Positions 36,001-47,923 of a stretch of DNA of 64,000 nt are shown here, one piece after another. The stretch spans positions 258,721,042 to 258,785,041 of the forward strand of contig NC_084795.1 of assembly GCF_963169125.1 (NCBI RefSeq), written 5' to 3'. The notes beneath the pieces were generated by a model that did not search any database, was not told the origin of the DNA, and saw only the letters and a program-made list of their open reading frames with translations. Within the stretch, counting starts at the first letter, position 1. Each line of letters begins with the position of its first letter. Origin of the DNA: Humulus lupulus (Eukaryota; Streptophyta; Magnoliopsida; Rosales; Cannabaceae). The position numbers were made by a program, and so were the translations under genes.

Positions 36001-36979
36001 GATTTGAACTCGAGCAAGTGCTCTGATAAGTTATTCTCGGATAGTAGCCGTGAATATTGGCCATTAAGTGAGAGTGCCTAGAGATACTAGGGGTTGCCAA
36101 GTTTGAGTGAGGCTGAACACCCTAGGGGAAAATGCTCACCAACACCACTGATTAACATAGAAGTCTCTGTAAACCCGTGTAACTTCGATTACAGTCTTGG
36201 TTAAGTAGTGATGCCCTAGGTAACTTGATGGTTATCCCTGTGAGGGATTTACTCTTGGATAAGTAGCGATACCCTATGTAACACGATAGTTATCCTTGAT
36301 GGGGATATTTATTGGCTAGATCTTAGTGTTGAGACTCGGTTCTCTTTTATAGATTAACATTTATGCTGGAGGGCGTGTTATGCCCGAATTGTTGGAAATT
36401 GTCGAGCATTGGTCTCGAATTATATTGTGATATATTATATCTACTTGCTCTGGGAATTTCTGAGTGCAGAGATTTATTTGTTGATAAGAAATAGTTGTGA
36501 TATTATATATGTGCTTGTTTTGGGATTTTCTAAGTGCAGGACTTTATTTGTTTATATTAAATAATGTGTCATTAGTTATCAGGCATGACCATAAGTTTGC
36601 CAGGACGCTTTTGCGTTCTTGCAATTGATTGTGCAGGGTCCGGATGGATCTGGAACCCTAATTCCTTGCATGCTTTTGTTTTAAAGTTGAACTTACTAAG
36701 TGTTTTGTCTTACCTAGTTGTTTCCTATTTTAGGTAAGAACAAGGGCAAGGCAGAGCAGTGACCACTGGAGTCTACCTTGCAAATGTCATGTGGACCGAC
36801 CTTTTGGGAAGCCGTTTATTTTTTTGAAATGTTGTGTAATTTTTATAAACTAGGCTCACTATACTCTTTATAAAATATGTTTGTAATTAAATGTTAAGTA
36901 TGGCCATACAACTTTTTAAAAAGTATTTTTTATATGGGTTTTTGAGACATTTTGTTAAATGAAAATCTAGGTCGTTACA
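33061..36979 (+). mobile_element. 3' LTR of Gypsy family G2 (3.9 kb)
   Basis: Starts TGTAACATCTTGCG right behind the pol end and ends GGTCGTTACA. It matches the 3892-bp solo LTR at 39504-43395 along its whole length. It has a poly-C run at about 33790-33802 and two copies of a 70-bp unit at about 36425-36540. No coding frame is seen. The length is unusually large for an LTR. Confidence 0.88.
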
Positions 36980-38232
36980 CATGTCGTCCCAAGAGCTTTA
37001 CCAAGCCCTGGGTTTGCGGTCTTAACCATGAGGATGAATCCAGCATTCTAAGAGGGTCTCGCCCTAATGGCTTGCACTCCGTGTGCTCAATGCTGCTCCT
37101 GGCCCCTTGCCATACTCGGATTTTCACTCCGCGTGCTTAACGCCGTTCCCGGCCCCTTGCCGGTCTCGGCCTTCGCCGTTCATTAAAAAATATGTAACAC
37201 ATAACATATTATCAACAAATACTTAAACAAATACAAAACATAAACAATAGGGCTACGCCCTGCAATTCAATCACGTAGGGCCATGCCCTGCAATATAAAC
37301 TATAGGGCCACACCCTGCTCTACAGGTACAACGGTTTTCTTACCTGTGTCCCAAGCTTTCTGAGCACCGAAATCCCGAGCATAGTCCTCTAACCCGAGCC
37401 TTGCTAAAAACCTAGTCACAACACATTTACAATAGCCATCCATTAAGTTCTAATCCATTAAATATCTTTGGAATATAATTATAGTCTCCGGGACTTTGGA
37501 CTCTGCGAATCCGGGTGGTAAAATCCTTCCCGAGCCTTAACAATTGGGTTCCCAAGCCAAAAACCTACAAAACAGCCAATGCATTGAATTAGTGCCGCAG
37601 CCTATCACCTTAAGGGCCACGATGCGCCCCAAAATAGAGGCGAAATACCTCCCTACAAGGAGACATGGGCTGCGACATACCCAGCCTTGGGTCGCGGCTC
37701 AAACCTCCAAACTTAGAAATCCTCCATTTTTCCTGCATTTTCTTCGAGCCAATTCTTCTAAAATCAACCCAACTCAATATCTAAACCTAGAATTAAGCCT
37801 AGAATTCCCCTCCACACAATCTAGGCTCCATAACAAGACCATAAATAATCACATAAACTCATCCAATAACCAAATTAAACTCAAGAATCCAATTCACATG
37901 CAAACCTATAACTCTAACCAAAACTCAGCTAAAACTCAAATAATTCAGTGCTAGGTTTCTTACATTGAGGATGAATTCTAGCTTAGACCAGTTTTCCAGC
38001 TCCCTAAGCTTATCCTTCCCAAGTTCCAAGCCTTAACTTCAGAATTTCTCCTCCAAAATTCCAAGAACCAGTTGTGTCTTTCAAAGGATGAGAGAGAACC
38101 AAGAGAGATAAGAAGCCGAGAGTTTCTATTTCCTTTACTTAATTCCAGTGGTTTCTCAAATCGTCCAAAATAGTAGCTATGACTTAGTAGTTTTTAATGG
38201 TTCGAGGTCTTAGAATTAGTCGGGGCATTACA
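36980..38232 (-). mobile_element. truncated G3-like LTR with a mosaic end
   Basis: The minus strand begins TGTAATGCCCCGACTAATTC at 38232. The first 60 bases or so match the edge of family G1, while the interior (for example 'gactaggttt...caaggctcgg' near 37390-37430) matches the G3 solo LTR at 44360-46761 in opposite orientation. The far end is missing where G2 ends at 36979. It contains three copies of a 'agggc(c/t)acgccctgca' motif at 37248-37320. The plus-strand frame 37544-37954 is not taken as a gene. Confidence 0.65.
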
Positions 38233-39470
38233 CTCTTATCCATAGCCGTAACTCTTAATTAAGAGATAAGGTAAATGGACATCCAAGAAGCATTTTTAAT
38301 GGATAACTTGATGAGACCGTTAACATGGATCAATCAGAAGGATTTAAAGTAGTTGGACAAGAAAGTTGGCAAGCTGAGTAGGTCCATCTATGAACCTAAA
38401 CAAGCTGCGTGCTCCTGGAACTTACGATTAAATGGAAACATTAAGACCTGTGGTTTTGAACAAAATGTAGTCGACTCTTGTGTTTAACAACTTAGGGAAA
38501 AAGACATTGTGGTGTTCTTAATCCTTTACGTAGATGATATCTTACTCATTTGAAACAATGTCAAGAAATTATCAGACATAAAGAACTGGCTGGAAACAAA
38601 ATTCCAGATTTCGTTGTAGCAAGTCGTGTACTTGGTATCCAGAACATTAGGGATATTAATAACTGAATTTGGCTCTAACTCAAGCGACCCACTTTAGTGA
38701 GGTGCTTCGTTGTTACTTTGTAACAAATTCTGAGAAAGGATATTTAGCATCTTGACATGGAATTTATTTTTCTAAGTAGCAGTCTCCACAGACCCCTCAA
38801 GAGAAAGAAAAGATGTAACGAATTCCTTATGCATTTGCAATTAGAAATCTAATGCATGATATGTTGTATGTTGTGACCGAAGATCTGCTATGCAGTGGGA
38901 GTGGTGAGCAAGTGTCAGTAAAACCTTGGAAATGAACAATAGATGGAGGTCAATATCTTTGATGGACTTGAGACTATATGTTAGTCTTTTCAGGTGGATC
39001 TTTGAACCTGTTAGGCCACATAGATTCAGATTTTAGGCTACTTCTAAAAAATGTGTCTACTCTTGGGGGTGGAGCTATGATTTGGAGAAGCATTAGGCTA
39101 TCTGCCATTTCAGAATCCACCTTGGAGGCTGAGTACATAGCTGCGCCTATGGTGACTAAGGAAATAGTCTGGTAGAAGAAGTTCTATTCAAATCTTGGTG
39201 TGATTCCAGAAATATATAAACCACTCATTTTCTCTAGTGACAGTAATGAGACAATAGAAAATTCAAAAGAACCTCGAAGCTACAAAAGAGTAAAGCATAT
39301 AGAGAGAAAGCACCACATTATCGAGGATGTGTGGTTAAGGCGTGATGCAAAGGTGATGAAGATAACAAAGAAAGGCAGTCTTTCATATCCCTTTACAAAG
39401 ATATAAGCAGAGAGCATAATTGGGAAGCATGTAGAATGCATGGTTTTGAGAAACATGTCCCATTTTTTTA
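38233..39470 (+). pseudogene. Copia C4 RT and RNase H fragment
   Basis: The plus strand carries IQEAFLM (RT, about 38280), SRSIYEPKQAACSWN (38365-38415), an intact YVDDILLI (38527-38550), RNase H with SESTLEAEYIAAPMVTKEIVW (39113-39175) and the pol tail KHIERKHHIIEDV (39294-39330). Stops and frameshifts are frequent. A polypurine tract and an LTR follow directly, so this is the 3' end of a Copia element. Gag, protease and integrase are lost on the left. Confidence 0.82.
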
Positions 39471-39489
39471 AAAAGGGAAAATGGGAGTT
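39471..39489 (+). other. polypurine tract of Copia C4
   Basis: AAAAGGGAAAATGGGAGTT immediately before the LTR start TGTTGGGTTTTATG. Confidence 0.85.
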
Positions 39490-39503
39490 TGTTGGGTTTT
39501 ATG

Positions 39504-42500
39504 TGTAACGTCCTACGTTTTTGGGTACCTTTAAACGACTCGGGTCGGGATTTTTCCCCCGGGTTAAGAATATTATTTTAAATAATATTATATTTTGTTT
39601 GTAAGTATTCCATGAGTTATTGCTAGCCAAAATATGAATTTTGTGATTTTAAAGTCAAGATAAGACTTTCGGTCCTGGACCGACACAAAAACCCTGATCG
39701 GGTAAAAATCTCGGAAAATTAAATGAAAAATCATGGCAATTATATTTTGGGCATAAAATACATTCATAAAAGTTAAAGATTGGTCAAAAATAATAAACCT
39801 AAAAGAAAATGGAAATTTTAAGGCATTTTGTGGTAAATGCCTAATTTTGCCGAAATGGGGAATTTTATTCCATGAATGGACCTTAGGTTAAATTTTATTT
39901 TGTGGTTAATTAAATTAAATATGAGAGACATTTAATTTAATTAATTAATAGTAAGTTTGGTGATTAAAACTTAATGAGAGTGAAAAAGGTGTAAGAAGTC
40001 AAGTGGGCAAGTGGGTAGAAAAGCACTCAAGTGTTTTGTGATATTTTGAAGAGTTGTGTGAGCCATTCTAACCCCCAAATCCGACCACTCTCCCTCCCTC
40101 ATTCACTCTCATCTGATTTTTGAAGACTCTCTCAAGTGTTCTCTGCATTTGCAACCCCAAGAACACCAAAGAAACTTGGAAGCTAAGTCTTGGTCTAGGA
40201 AGGGTTTTCCCTAAGGTAAAGTTTCATTAATCTAGACTTTTGTAAAGTTTTAAGCATAGAGTTTCAAATAGCTAATTGACTATGTTGTTGGGGGAAGTTT
40301 GTTAGGATTTTTGAAAGGTTTTGAAGGAGTCAAAGCTTATAGGAAGGTCCAAACCTTAAGCAAGAACACCAAAGAGGTAAAAAGTTTACTTTTGATGATT
40401 TTGTTGTAGGGTTTTTAGTTTTAAGCATTATTTTGTATATCTAATGCTTAGAGTTTCTTGTTGATGATGTAATAAGGTTATGGTAGTTGTTTAATAATTT
40501 TTATGATGCATGAGTATTGATTTTTGAAAATGGGAACCAAAACCCCCAAGGGTTTTGTAGGATACCCTAAAACAAAACATGTTTTGAGCTGTGACTTCCA
40601 AGGGGTCAAGCAGCCACTGTATATATTTTTTGTAAAATTAAATTGTACTGTGATGTTGTTGAGATTGAGTACATAAAATTGAGCTTTTGAAACACAAAAA
40701 AATGTTTAGAAATGAGTAAGTTATGCTATTTCAAAGATTAGGTAAAAAACTGTTTTTTCGTATTCTTATTTTTGGAACCAAGTTTGGACAGCCACTGTAT
40801 AGGTCAAATGAACCCAGTTTTTTCTAAAATTTTGTGGACATATTACTTGCATAACCTATTATTCCACTGTAAAATTTGGTAAGAAAATATTGAACGGTTT
40901 GAAAGTTATTAACTGTCAAAGTTTGGAAAAAATAAGGGCTTGAAAATAAGGTCATTTTTACCTCATTGTTGGAAAATGATTTCACCAATAAAAAAATGCT
41001 CATTTTGACATAAGATTTTACAAAGACCTAAATGGCATAACAAAAATGGAATTGGAAAATTTTGGTAACAATTGGGTAAGTAAATTTCAAGTTGTGAACT
41101 AATGAAGTATGTAGTTAAAAATGTGAAAAATAGGTTTTTCACACTTAGTGGAAAAATGAGATTTTGGAACATAAGGTAAAAAGTAAAATTTTGTTTATTT
41201 CAAGATATAAAATGGTAAGTCTTGAAATCATATTTTCACTAAAAGTAACCATTTGAGTTTAAATGAATTATTTTTATTAAAGAGTTTTTATTCTTTCTAA
41301 AAATAAGAGATTTAATTTATTAATAGTTAATAAATTAAAAGAGGGTTTAAAACCCTATATTTTGAGAAAATAATTAAATGAATTATTTTTCCTAGTAAGT
41401 AAAATTGATTAATTGCTTTTGGAAAATTAATTAGTCAAGATGAGAAATTTATAACGGTTTTCCTAATTAAGACAAATTAGGCAATTTTCTTAAAACGGTT
41501 TTTAGATATTAAAACCTTAAGAAAAATAAAAGGAAAATTTAAAGAGTTTATTTTCTTTAAAAATAATTAAGGAATTTATTTGTATTTTCTGGATATAATA
41601 CCGGCTAAAATCTTACATATTTTAACCGACTAGTCGAAAGTGCGGGTTAATAGCGATACCTGGAAAGAATAAGATTTTTAGCGGATTGTGGAAAATACCA
41701 TTGTGATACCCGAGCCTAGGTATCGAGACCTTAGGATAGGTCTCCCCGAGACTTAAGGTTTAGTCTCGAATATTTTGTATAACTTTCCTTAATATGTTTA
41801 AAACCAAATAAGGATTGTAAATCCTTACAAATGACTTTTATTAAAATGACCAAACTGCCCAAAATAATAATAATAATGAATTATGAGTGCCATAATTAAT
41901 CCGAGTATACTGTATGGATAACTACAGTATTGGCTAAGCGTAACTGGACTGAACGTTGGAGGGTGAAAACTTGCTGAGCGCTAAGGACTCCAAGTAAGTC
42001 AACTTATATTGTATGGCTGCAACATGAAATGATTATTGTCTTGTATGTTAGTATAGGGATACATGCATATACATAGGCTGTCATAGAAAGTTGCTTAGAG
42101 ACGTTAGTCTAGTGAGTGCTGATTTAGAAAATATGAACGGTAGAAGTCCGTCATATCCTAGACGGTTGATCCCCGTCACACTGCTTGATTTTATTTATGT
42201 CCGGTTCATTACCGAGACGAGTGGCCATGAGATGAGGATAAGCTGGTTAAACCTAGGGGCGCCAAGATAAATGGGACCTAGGGGCCCTCATGCTTACTTA
42301 ATCATTGGACGGTTAGAATCCGAGCAAGTGCTCTGATAAGTTATTCCCGGATAGCAGCCGTGAATATTGGCCATTCCGTGAGAGTGCCTAGAGATACTAG
42401 GGGTTGTCAAGATAGAGTGAGGTTGAACACCCTAGGGGCAGTTGCTCACCAGCACCACTGATTAACATAGAAGTCTCCATAAAATCGTGTAAATTGGATT

Positions 42501-43395
42501 ACACTCTTGAATATGTAGCGATGCCCTAAGTAACACGATAGTTACCCTTGATGAGAATATTTATTGGCTAGATCTTAGTGTGGGGACTCAGTTCTCTTTT
42601 ACAGATTAGCAATTATGTTGGAGGGCGCGTTACGCATGAATTGTTGGAAATTGTCGAGCGTTGGTCTCGAATTATTTGGTGATATAATATATCTGCTTGC
42701 TCTGGGATTTTCTGAGTGCAGGGATATAATTGTTGATAAGATATAGTTGTGATATAATATATCTGCTTGCTCTGGGATTTTCTGAGTGCAGGGATATAAT
42801 TGTTGATAAGATATAGTTGTGATATAATATATCTGCTTGCTCTGGGATTTTCTGAGTGCAGGGATATAATTATTGATAAGAATTAGTTGTGATATAATAT
42901 ATCTGCTTGTTCTGGGATTTTTCTGAGTGCAGGATTTTTATCTAGATGTGAATTAATTTATCCTTGGTTATCAGGCATGACCATAAGTTTGCCAGGACGC
43001 TTTAGCGTTCTTGAAATTGATTGTGTAGGGTCCGGATCCCTATTTCTCTATCTGCTTTGTTTGAAAGTTGATCTTACTAAGCGTTTTCGCTTACCTAGTT
43101 GTTTCATGTTGTAGGTAAGTGCAAGGGCAAGGCAGAGCAGTGAGCGCTGGAGTCTTCCTTGTAAATGTACATGTGGACCGACCTTTTGGGAAGCCTTTTT
43201 ATTTTTGGAAATGTTGTGTAATTTTCCTAAACTAGGCTCACTCTAATCTTTATAAAACATGTTTGTAACTAAACGTTAAGTATGGCCATACGACTTTTTA
43301 AAAAGTTTTTTTTTATACGGGTTTTTGAGACATTTTGTTAAATGAAAACATTAATATTTCCGCATTATCGAGTCTTGAAAATCCGGGTCGTTACA
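39504..43395 (+). mobile_element. solo LTR of Gypsy family G2 (3892 bp)
   Basis: TGTAACGTCCTACG...GGGTCGTTACA, collinear with 33061-36979. The flanks read TTATG (39499-39503) and TTATC (43396-43400), a TSD with one mismatch. No internal region is present, as after LTR-LTR recombination. Confidence 0.88.
42679..42950 (+). repeat. 70-bp tandem repeat inside the G2 solo LTR, 4 copies
   Basis: Units start at 42681, 42751, 42821 and 42891 ('gatataatatatctgcttg...'). The first three are nearly identical and the fourth is partial. The other G2 LTR has only two diverged copies (about 36425-36540). Confidence 0.88.
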
Positions 43396-44359
43396 TTATC
43401 CCCTTATAAAACCATGTCAGACATGTAACACGATTTCATATTGTCAATAAAAGTAGTAGAAATCATATAGTTTGAGAACTGTGTAGCTTGCTTGTTTTAT
43501 TACATGATTATTGAAATAATACAAACATTATAAATCCTGAACATATGGATAGTTACAATTATAGTGACTAGGTCACAGTGAATTATAGTTGTAATTATAT
43601 ATTCAAAAGAACGAGTCCTAAGATTAGATCAGTGCATTGGATTTTCACTGATTAGGCAATCTATGATATGATCTACTTACACATTCGGGGTGTGATGTCT
43701 TGTCCAAGGCATTACCCAAGTACATAAGATCAGATGTATTTGGATACATCAGACTAGCACCGATATTGATTATTGATTGATAAATAAGTATCGTTGTTAT
43801 CGAATCTAATCAATTTCACAATGTTTACCATAGGTTAAGTTGATCTTAATTCTGAGTGATAATATTATGCTAATTATAGTATTTAAATCTTTTGACTTGT
43901 TCGTTACTAGCTCACCCTACGGTCTAGCCCATACTTACATCTTGGAGATTTAGTAGTATAATTGAGTGAGAGTATTATTCATAGATATGAAATCTATAAC
44001 TGTTGTATGAGAAGTGAAAAGATGATTTCCTTAATTGCTTTGTTCAAAAGGTTAAACGATTAAGATATCATTTTTGTGATTAAGTTCACGAAAATATCAT
44101 TTATAAGGAACTTAGTGGGAGTTAAGGATAAAATACTGATGAGGGGTAAAACGATAATTTTCACCCAGCTCGTTAGTAAGTCATCGATAGAGGATTGACT
44201 GACTGTAATAGTTATAACAATGGATAGCGTATTTATGGTTTGAAAAATATGTTCTATGAATTCAAGAGTTCAATTCCATGTCTATAGTGGAGTCATGAGG
44301 AATTAATAAGGTAGTGAAATTATTCGTAAATAAATTCATGGTAACTTATTGAAGCTTGA

Positions 44360-46761
44360 TGTAATGACCCAAAATTTGCTAATAAGGCTTAAGAGTCTTG
44401 ATTAGCATGACGGGAGGGCATAATTAGTATATGTGTGATTTAAATGTTTAGATGCATGATTATGTGGCATGCATGATTAAATGATTATATGGATATGTGA
44501 AATACATGTTTATGAGTATTAAATATGCATGTGGGCCCTATTTAGCTTATAAGGGAATATTTGTAATTTTGGTCCATTGAGGGCATAAATGTGATAAATT
44601 GTTGAGACCACATTATTATGTGGATATATTTGTAGCAATGGCTCGAGAAGGTTCTACAGAGCGATTTGGTGAAACAGTCACGACGGGGATTAATACCCGG
44701 CTCAGGGGGAGTCTAGGAGTATTTTTGAGAATTTAGTGGATATCTTGGTAATTATTAGATATTGAGTAAATAATTGGTAATTAGTTGGATGAAAAGATTA
44801 CTTGGTAAATATTGGGAACATTTGAGGAATTAGCGGGAATTGGGGGAAATGACCAGTTTACCCCTAGGGTCAACTTGAGGGCTAGTTAATTAAGAAGGGC
44901 ATAATGGTCTTTTGCCTAGAAACTAAGGGATATACTCAGTTAATATTTGAGATTTGCCATATACTAGAAAAAAACTGGAAACTTAGAGAGATACTCAGAA
45001 TTCTCTCTTTCTCCCTCACGAATTGCTCTCTCTCTACTTTGGAGCTAAGGTGAAGGGGCTGCTGAATTTTGGCTAAGAGGGAACTAAGTTGGTTCTAGGC
45101 TAGGTCAAGCTGAGGAAAGGCAAGTTTAAGACAACCTGTGGATTTTTGAGAAGTTAGGGTCATCAAATTCAGGTAAAATTAATCTTCCTCACCTTTGAAT
45201 TTACTAAGTAGAACTAATTAGTTTGAAGCCTAGAACATGTGTTTTATTTATGGAATTTGAGTAGAATTGGACTGGGTTTTTGGAGTGATGAATTATGGTT
45301 GAAATTGGATAGAGATTAAGGTGTAATTGCTAAGGTTTTCGTGATTAGAAATATGGGATTTAACTTCAAATTTGTAGCTGGTTTAGTGTTGAATTGAAGG
45401 GAGTTGTTAGGGAAAATTATGGGATTAATCTTGGTGTTCTTGGCTGGGAGATGCATGGGAAAAACCCTGATTTTCTGGGTTAGAAGGGGGCCTGCTTCGA
45501 CCCTGCGTGTGGCCATTTTTGCTTGGGCGTGGCCTTTGACTTGGGGGCGCGCCGTGGCCCACCAGGTCAAGTCGTAGCCCCCCCCCCCCCCCCCCTTTTT
45601 TCTTGGGTGCTTGCTCTCTGACTTGGGGGCAAGTCGCGACCCACTATGCCAAGTCACGACCCGCCTAGCGATTTTAGCCTTAGAATTGTTCAGGCTCAGG
45701 GATTCGAACCTAGGCTTTCGGGACAATTTTTACTACCCGGTTTAGTAGAAATTGAGGTCCTGGAGGCCAGTTTCTGTCTCTTAGGTATTTTATTTTTATT
45801 GGAAGTTGATGGATACCATTGGCCCTTGTGACTAGGTTTATCGCCAAGGCTCGGGGCTAAGGATCGTGCTCAGAATCATTTCGTTCACTCTGCTCAGACT
45901 TAAAGGTAAGAAAACTGCACCCTTTTGTGTGGCTGTGTTAGGACTGAGATCCCCTGTGATTGAATACAATGTTGTATGATTATGATATGCCATGAGAGCA
46001 TGAAATAAACGACCTAAGAGTGCTGGGGCTGATATTTGCGCACATGACGCGGCTCGGCCACTGAGAGCTGGGATCAGCTAAGACTAACACTGAGTTCAAC
46101 CTAAGCGAGCTGGAGTCAGTGGGTTAAATAGAGGGTGCGGCCTAAGGGCGTCAACCCTGAGTATTGTATGATGATTATGATAAAAATAATAATCTGTTTA
46201 CTATTGCGAATCTGATGTTTATGGCTTGTGATTTGTTGATTTCCATCACTGATTATGGGTCTGTCATAACATGCTGAATACCTGGTTAACTGCTTTATGG
46301 ATCATTTGATTGTTAGTATTGTTTATGCTATACTATATTGGTTTTCTTGCTGGGCCTCAGTTCATGGGTGCTACGTGGTGCAAGTAAAGGCAAGGGTAAG
46401 ATGGATCAACCATGAGTTGGAGAGCTCTGGGGACGAGCTGTACATTGTTAGCTGCTCGTCTGCCACGATCGAGGGATTGTACAGGGACAGAAAACCTAAA
46501 ATGTGTATTTTTCAATTAGAGTGGCCTTTGCTTGTATTTTACTTTTGGAAATTTGTAAATTTGTTCTTTTAACCCTGTTTTTGGGATCCCATGTACTAAA
46601 CATTTATTTAAATGAAAAATTATCCGTTTATGACCAAAATATTTTAACCCCGACTCGATTATGACTTTAGAGTCACAATTTTCAACTAAACAACTTGATT
46701 AGCAAGTCTTGCACAATTATAAACACACAGTGTAACGGTCTTGGTTATCCAGGGCGTTACA
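44360..46761 (+). mobile_element. solo LTR of Gypsy family G3 (2402 bp), TSD CTTGA
   Basis: TGTAATGACCC...CCAGGGCGTTACA, with the perfect TSD CTTGA at 44355-44359 and 46762-46766. The orientation is taken from a 'gtaaaggcaagggtaaga' block near 46385 that has the same place relative to the 3' end in G2. A poly-C run of about 18 lies at 45579-45596. No coding sequence. Confidence 0.9.
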
Positions 46762-47591
46762 CTTGATTTCATGGATCCAAGGTCTTTGCATCACATTTGA
46801 GTAAATCATCTAGAATGTCTCAATTAATTGATTTAATTATCAATTATGATTTTTTAAAGTTGACTAGGCCATTTGGAAAAATTCCAGAGATATGAGATTT
46901 AGAGAATAAAATAGAATGTTTGGGTAAATTTATTAATATTGATAAATTTGTGTCAATATAAATAAATGAAATTAAATCAAGTTTTAAATTATAATTAGTT
47001 AATATGAATAAGGATTTAATTAATTAATTAATAAAATAAATAAAAGGTTTTGAATTTAGGCCCAATTAGGATTTAAATTCAAAATAAAGAGATTGGGCCC
47101 AAGGCCATTTGTAGGAGCCCAAGGCTTTTATTGTTTTGTTTATTATTTTGATTAATTTAAGTTTGAATTTAAATAAAGCCCATTACGTTATCTATATAAG
47201 GAAAACGATATCTAGGGTTTTTATAAGTTAGTCTCACTTGATTCATTGGGTAAGTGAAAACCTAGACACTCTAATCCTTTCTTAGCCACTATCTCTTCTT
47301 CTAGATCTCTATCTCATGTGTTGAGAGCCAGCCCACACTAGTTCTAGGTTGATCAAAGGCTTGGTGAGGAAGACTGTGTTGCTGATCTAGTTCAATCTCT
47401 TGATAATACTCTGCTACAGAAAGGAATCAAGGGTTAGAGAGATTGAAGGAATGAGTTGTTCCAGTTCCGCTGCGTATTCGTAACTTTCTACATTTTTGTG
47501 TTTATGTTAATTTATGAATCTGATGTTCATATGTATGTCATGTTATTCTATGTTTCTATGTTTCTGTTATCTTAAATTCTAAGATCCTACA

Positions 47592-47604
47592 ATTGGTATC
47601 AGAG
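47592..47604 (+). other. primer-binding site of Copia C4
   Basis: ATTGGTATCAGAG directly after the LTR; the classic plant Copia initiator-Met site. Confidence 0.88.
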
Positions 47605-47739
47605 AATATTTGGAATTTAAAACTGTGTATATGTTTATATATGTAATATAAGAGTTAGTTAAGATATTCTTTTGATTTTGTTGTGCTAAAGAAATATCTA
47701 AGTATCCAATTTTAAAATGTATGAAAAATGGGCTATACC

Positions 47740-47923
47740 TATTGCAACTAAAAGAACCATATGTTCTAAATAATGAGTTGTTTAAGATAGCTAAATCTAG
47801 GACCGTTAAACGACAAAATGTCAATAACGTTAGAAATGATGTACATTTGGCATCTTTGCTTTGGTCTTATTTGCTATGATAGGATACAAAGACTAAGAAT
47901 GGTTGGGCTTTTGAGGGAGCTCA
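47740..47923 (+). pseudogene. Copia C4 GAG-pre-integrase remnant, left of the G1 insertion
   Basis: In the plus strand, LATKRT-like and LHL/ASLLWSYLL-like stretches (expected 'LWHARLGHI') and DRIQRLRMVGLLRE can be aligned to the start of Copia integrase. It starts only about 150 bp past the primer site, so gag and protease are deleted. It continues at 58124. Confidence 0.6.

Larger units (their letters stand above)
39490..47591 (+). mobile_element. LTR of Copia C4, about 1.8 kb net, split by two solo LTRs
   Basis: It begins TGTTGGGTTTTATG (39490), resumes at 43396 (ccttataaaaccatgtcag...), resumes again at 46762 and ends ...AGATCCTACA at 47591. After removing the G2 solo LTR (39504-43395) and the G3 solo LTR (44360-46761) about 1.8 kb remains. 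A polypurine tract precedes it and a primer site follows it, so one LTR serves as 3' LTR to the left and 5' LTR to the right. Confidence 0.8.

Noticed and set aside
37544..37954. 136-codon ORF on the plus strand
   Set aside because: It lies inside an LTR-like repeat and has no domain; the Asn/Ser-rich tail comes from AT-rich DNA.
42679..42950. CRISPR-like or satellite array
   Set aside because: The 70-bp units are adjacent without spacers, number only four and lie inside an LTR of a plant genome.
45579..45596. Poly-C run of about 18 bases, and a similar run at 33790-33802
   Set aside because: Homopolymers of this kind are common in LTRs and prone to assembly error; no G-quadruplex or functional claim is justified.
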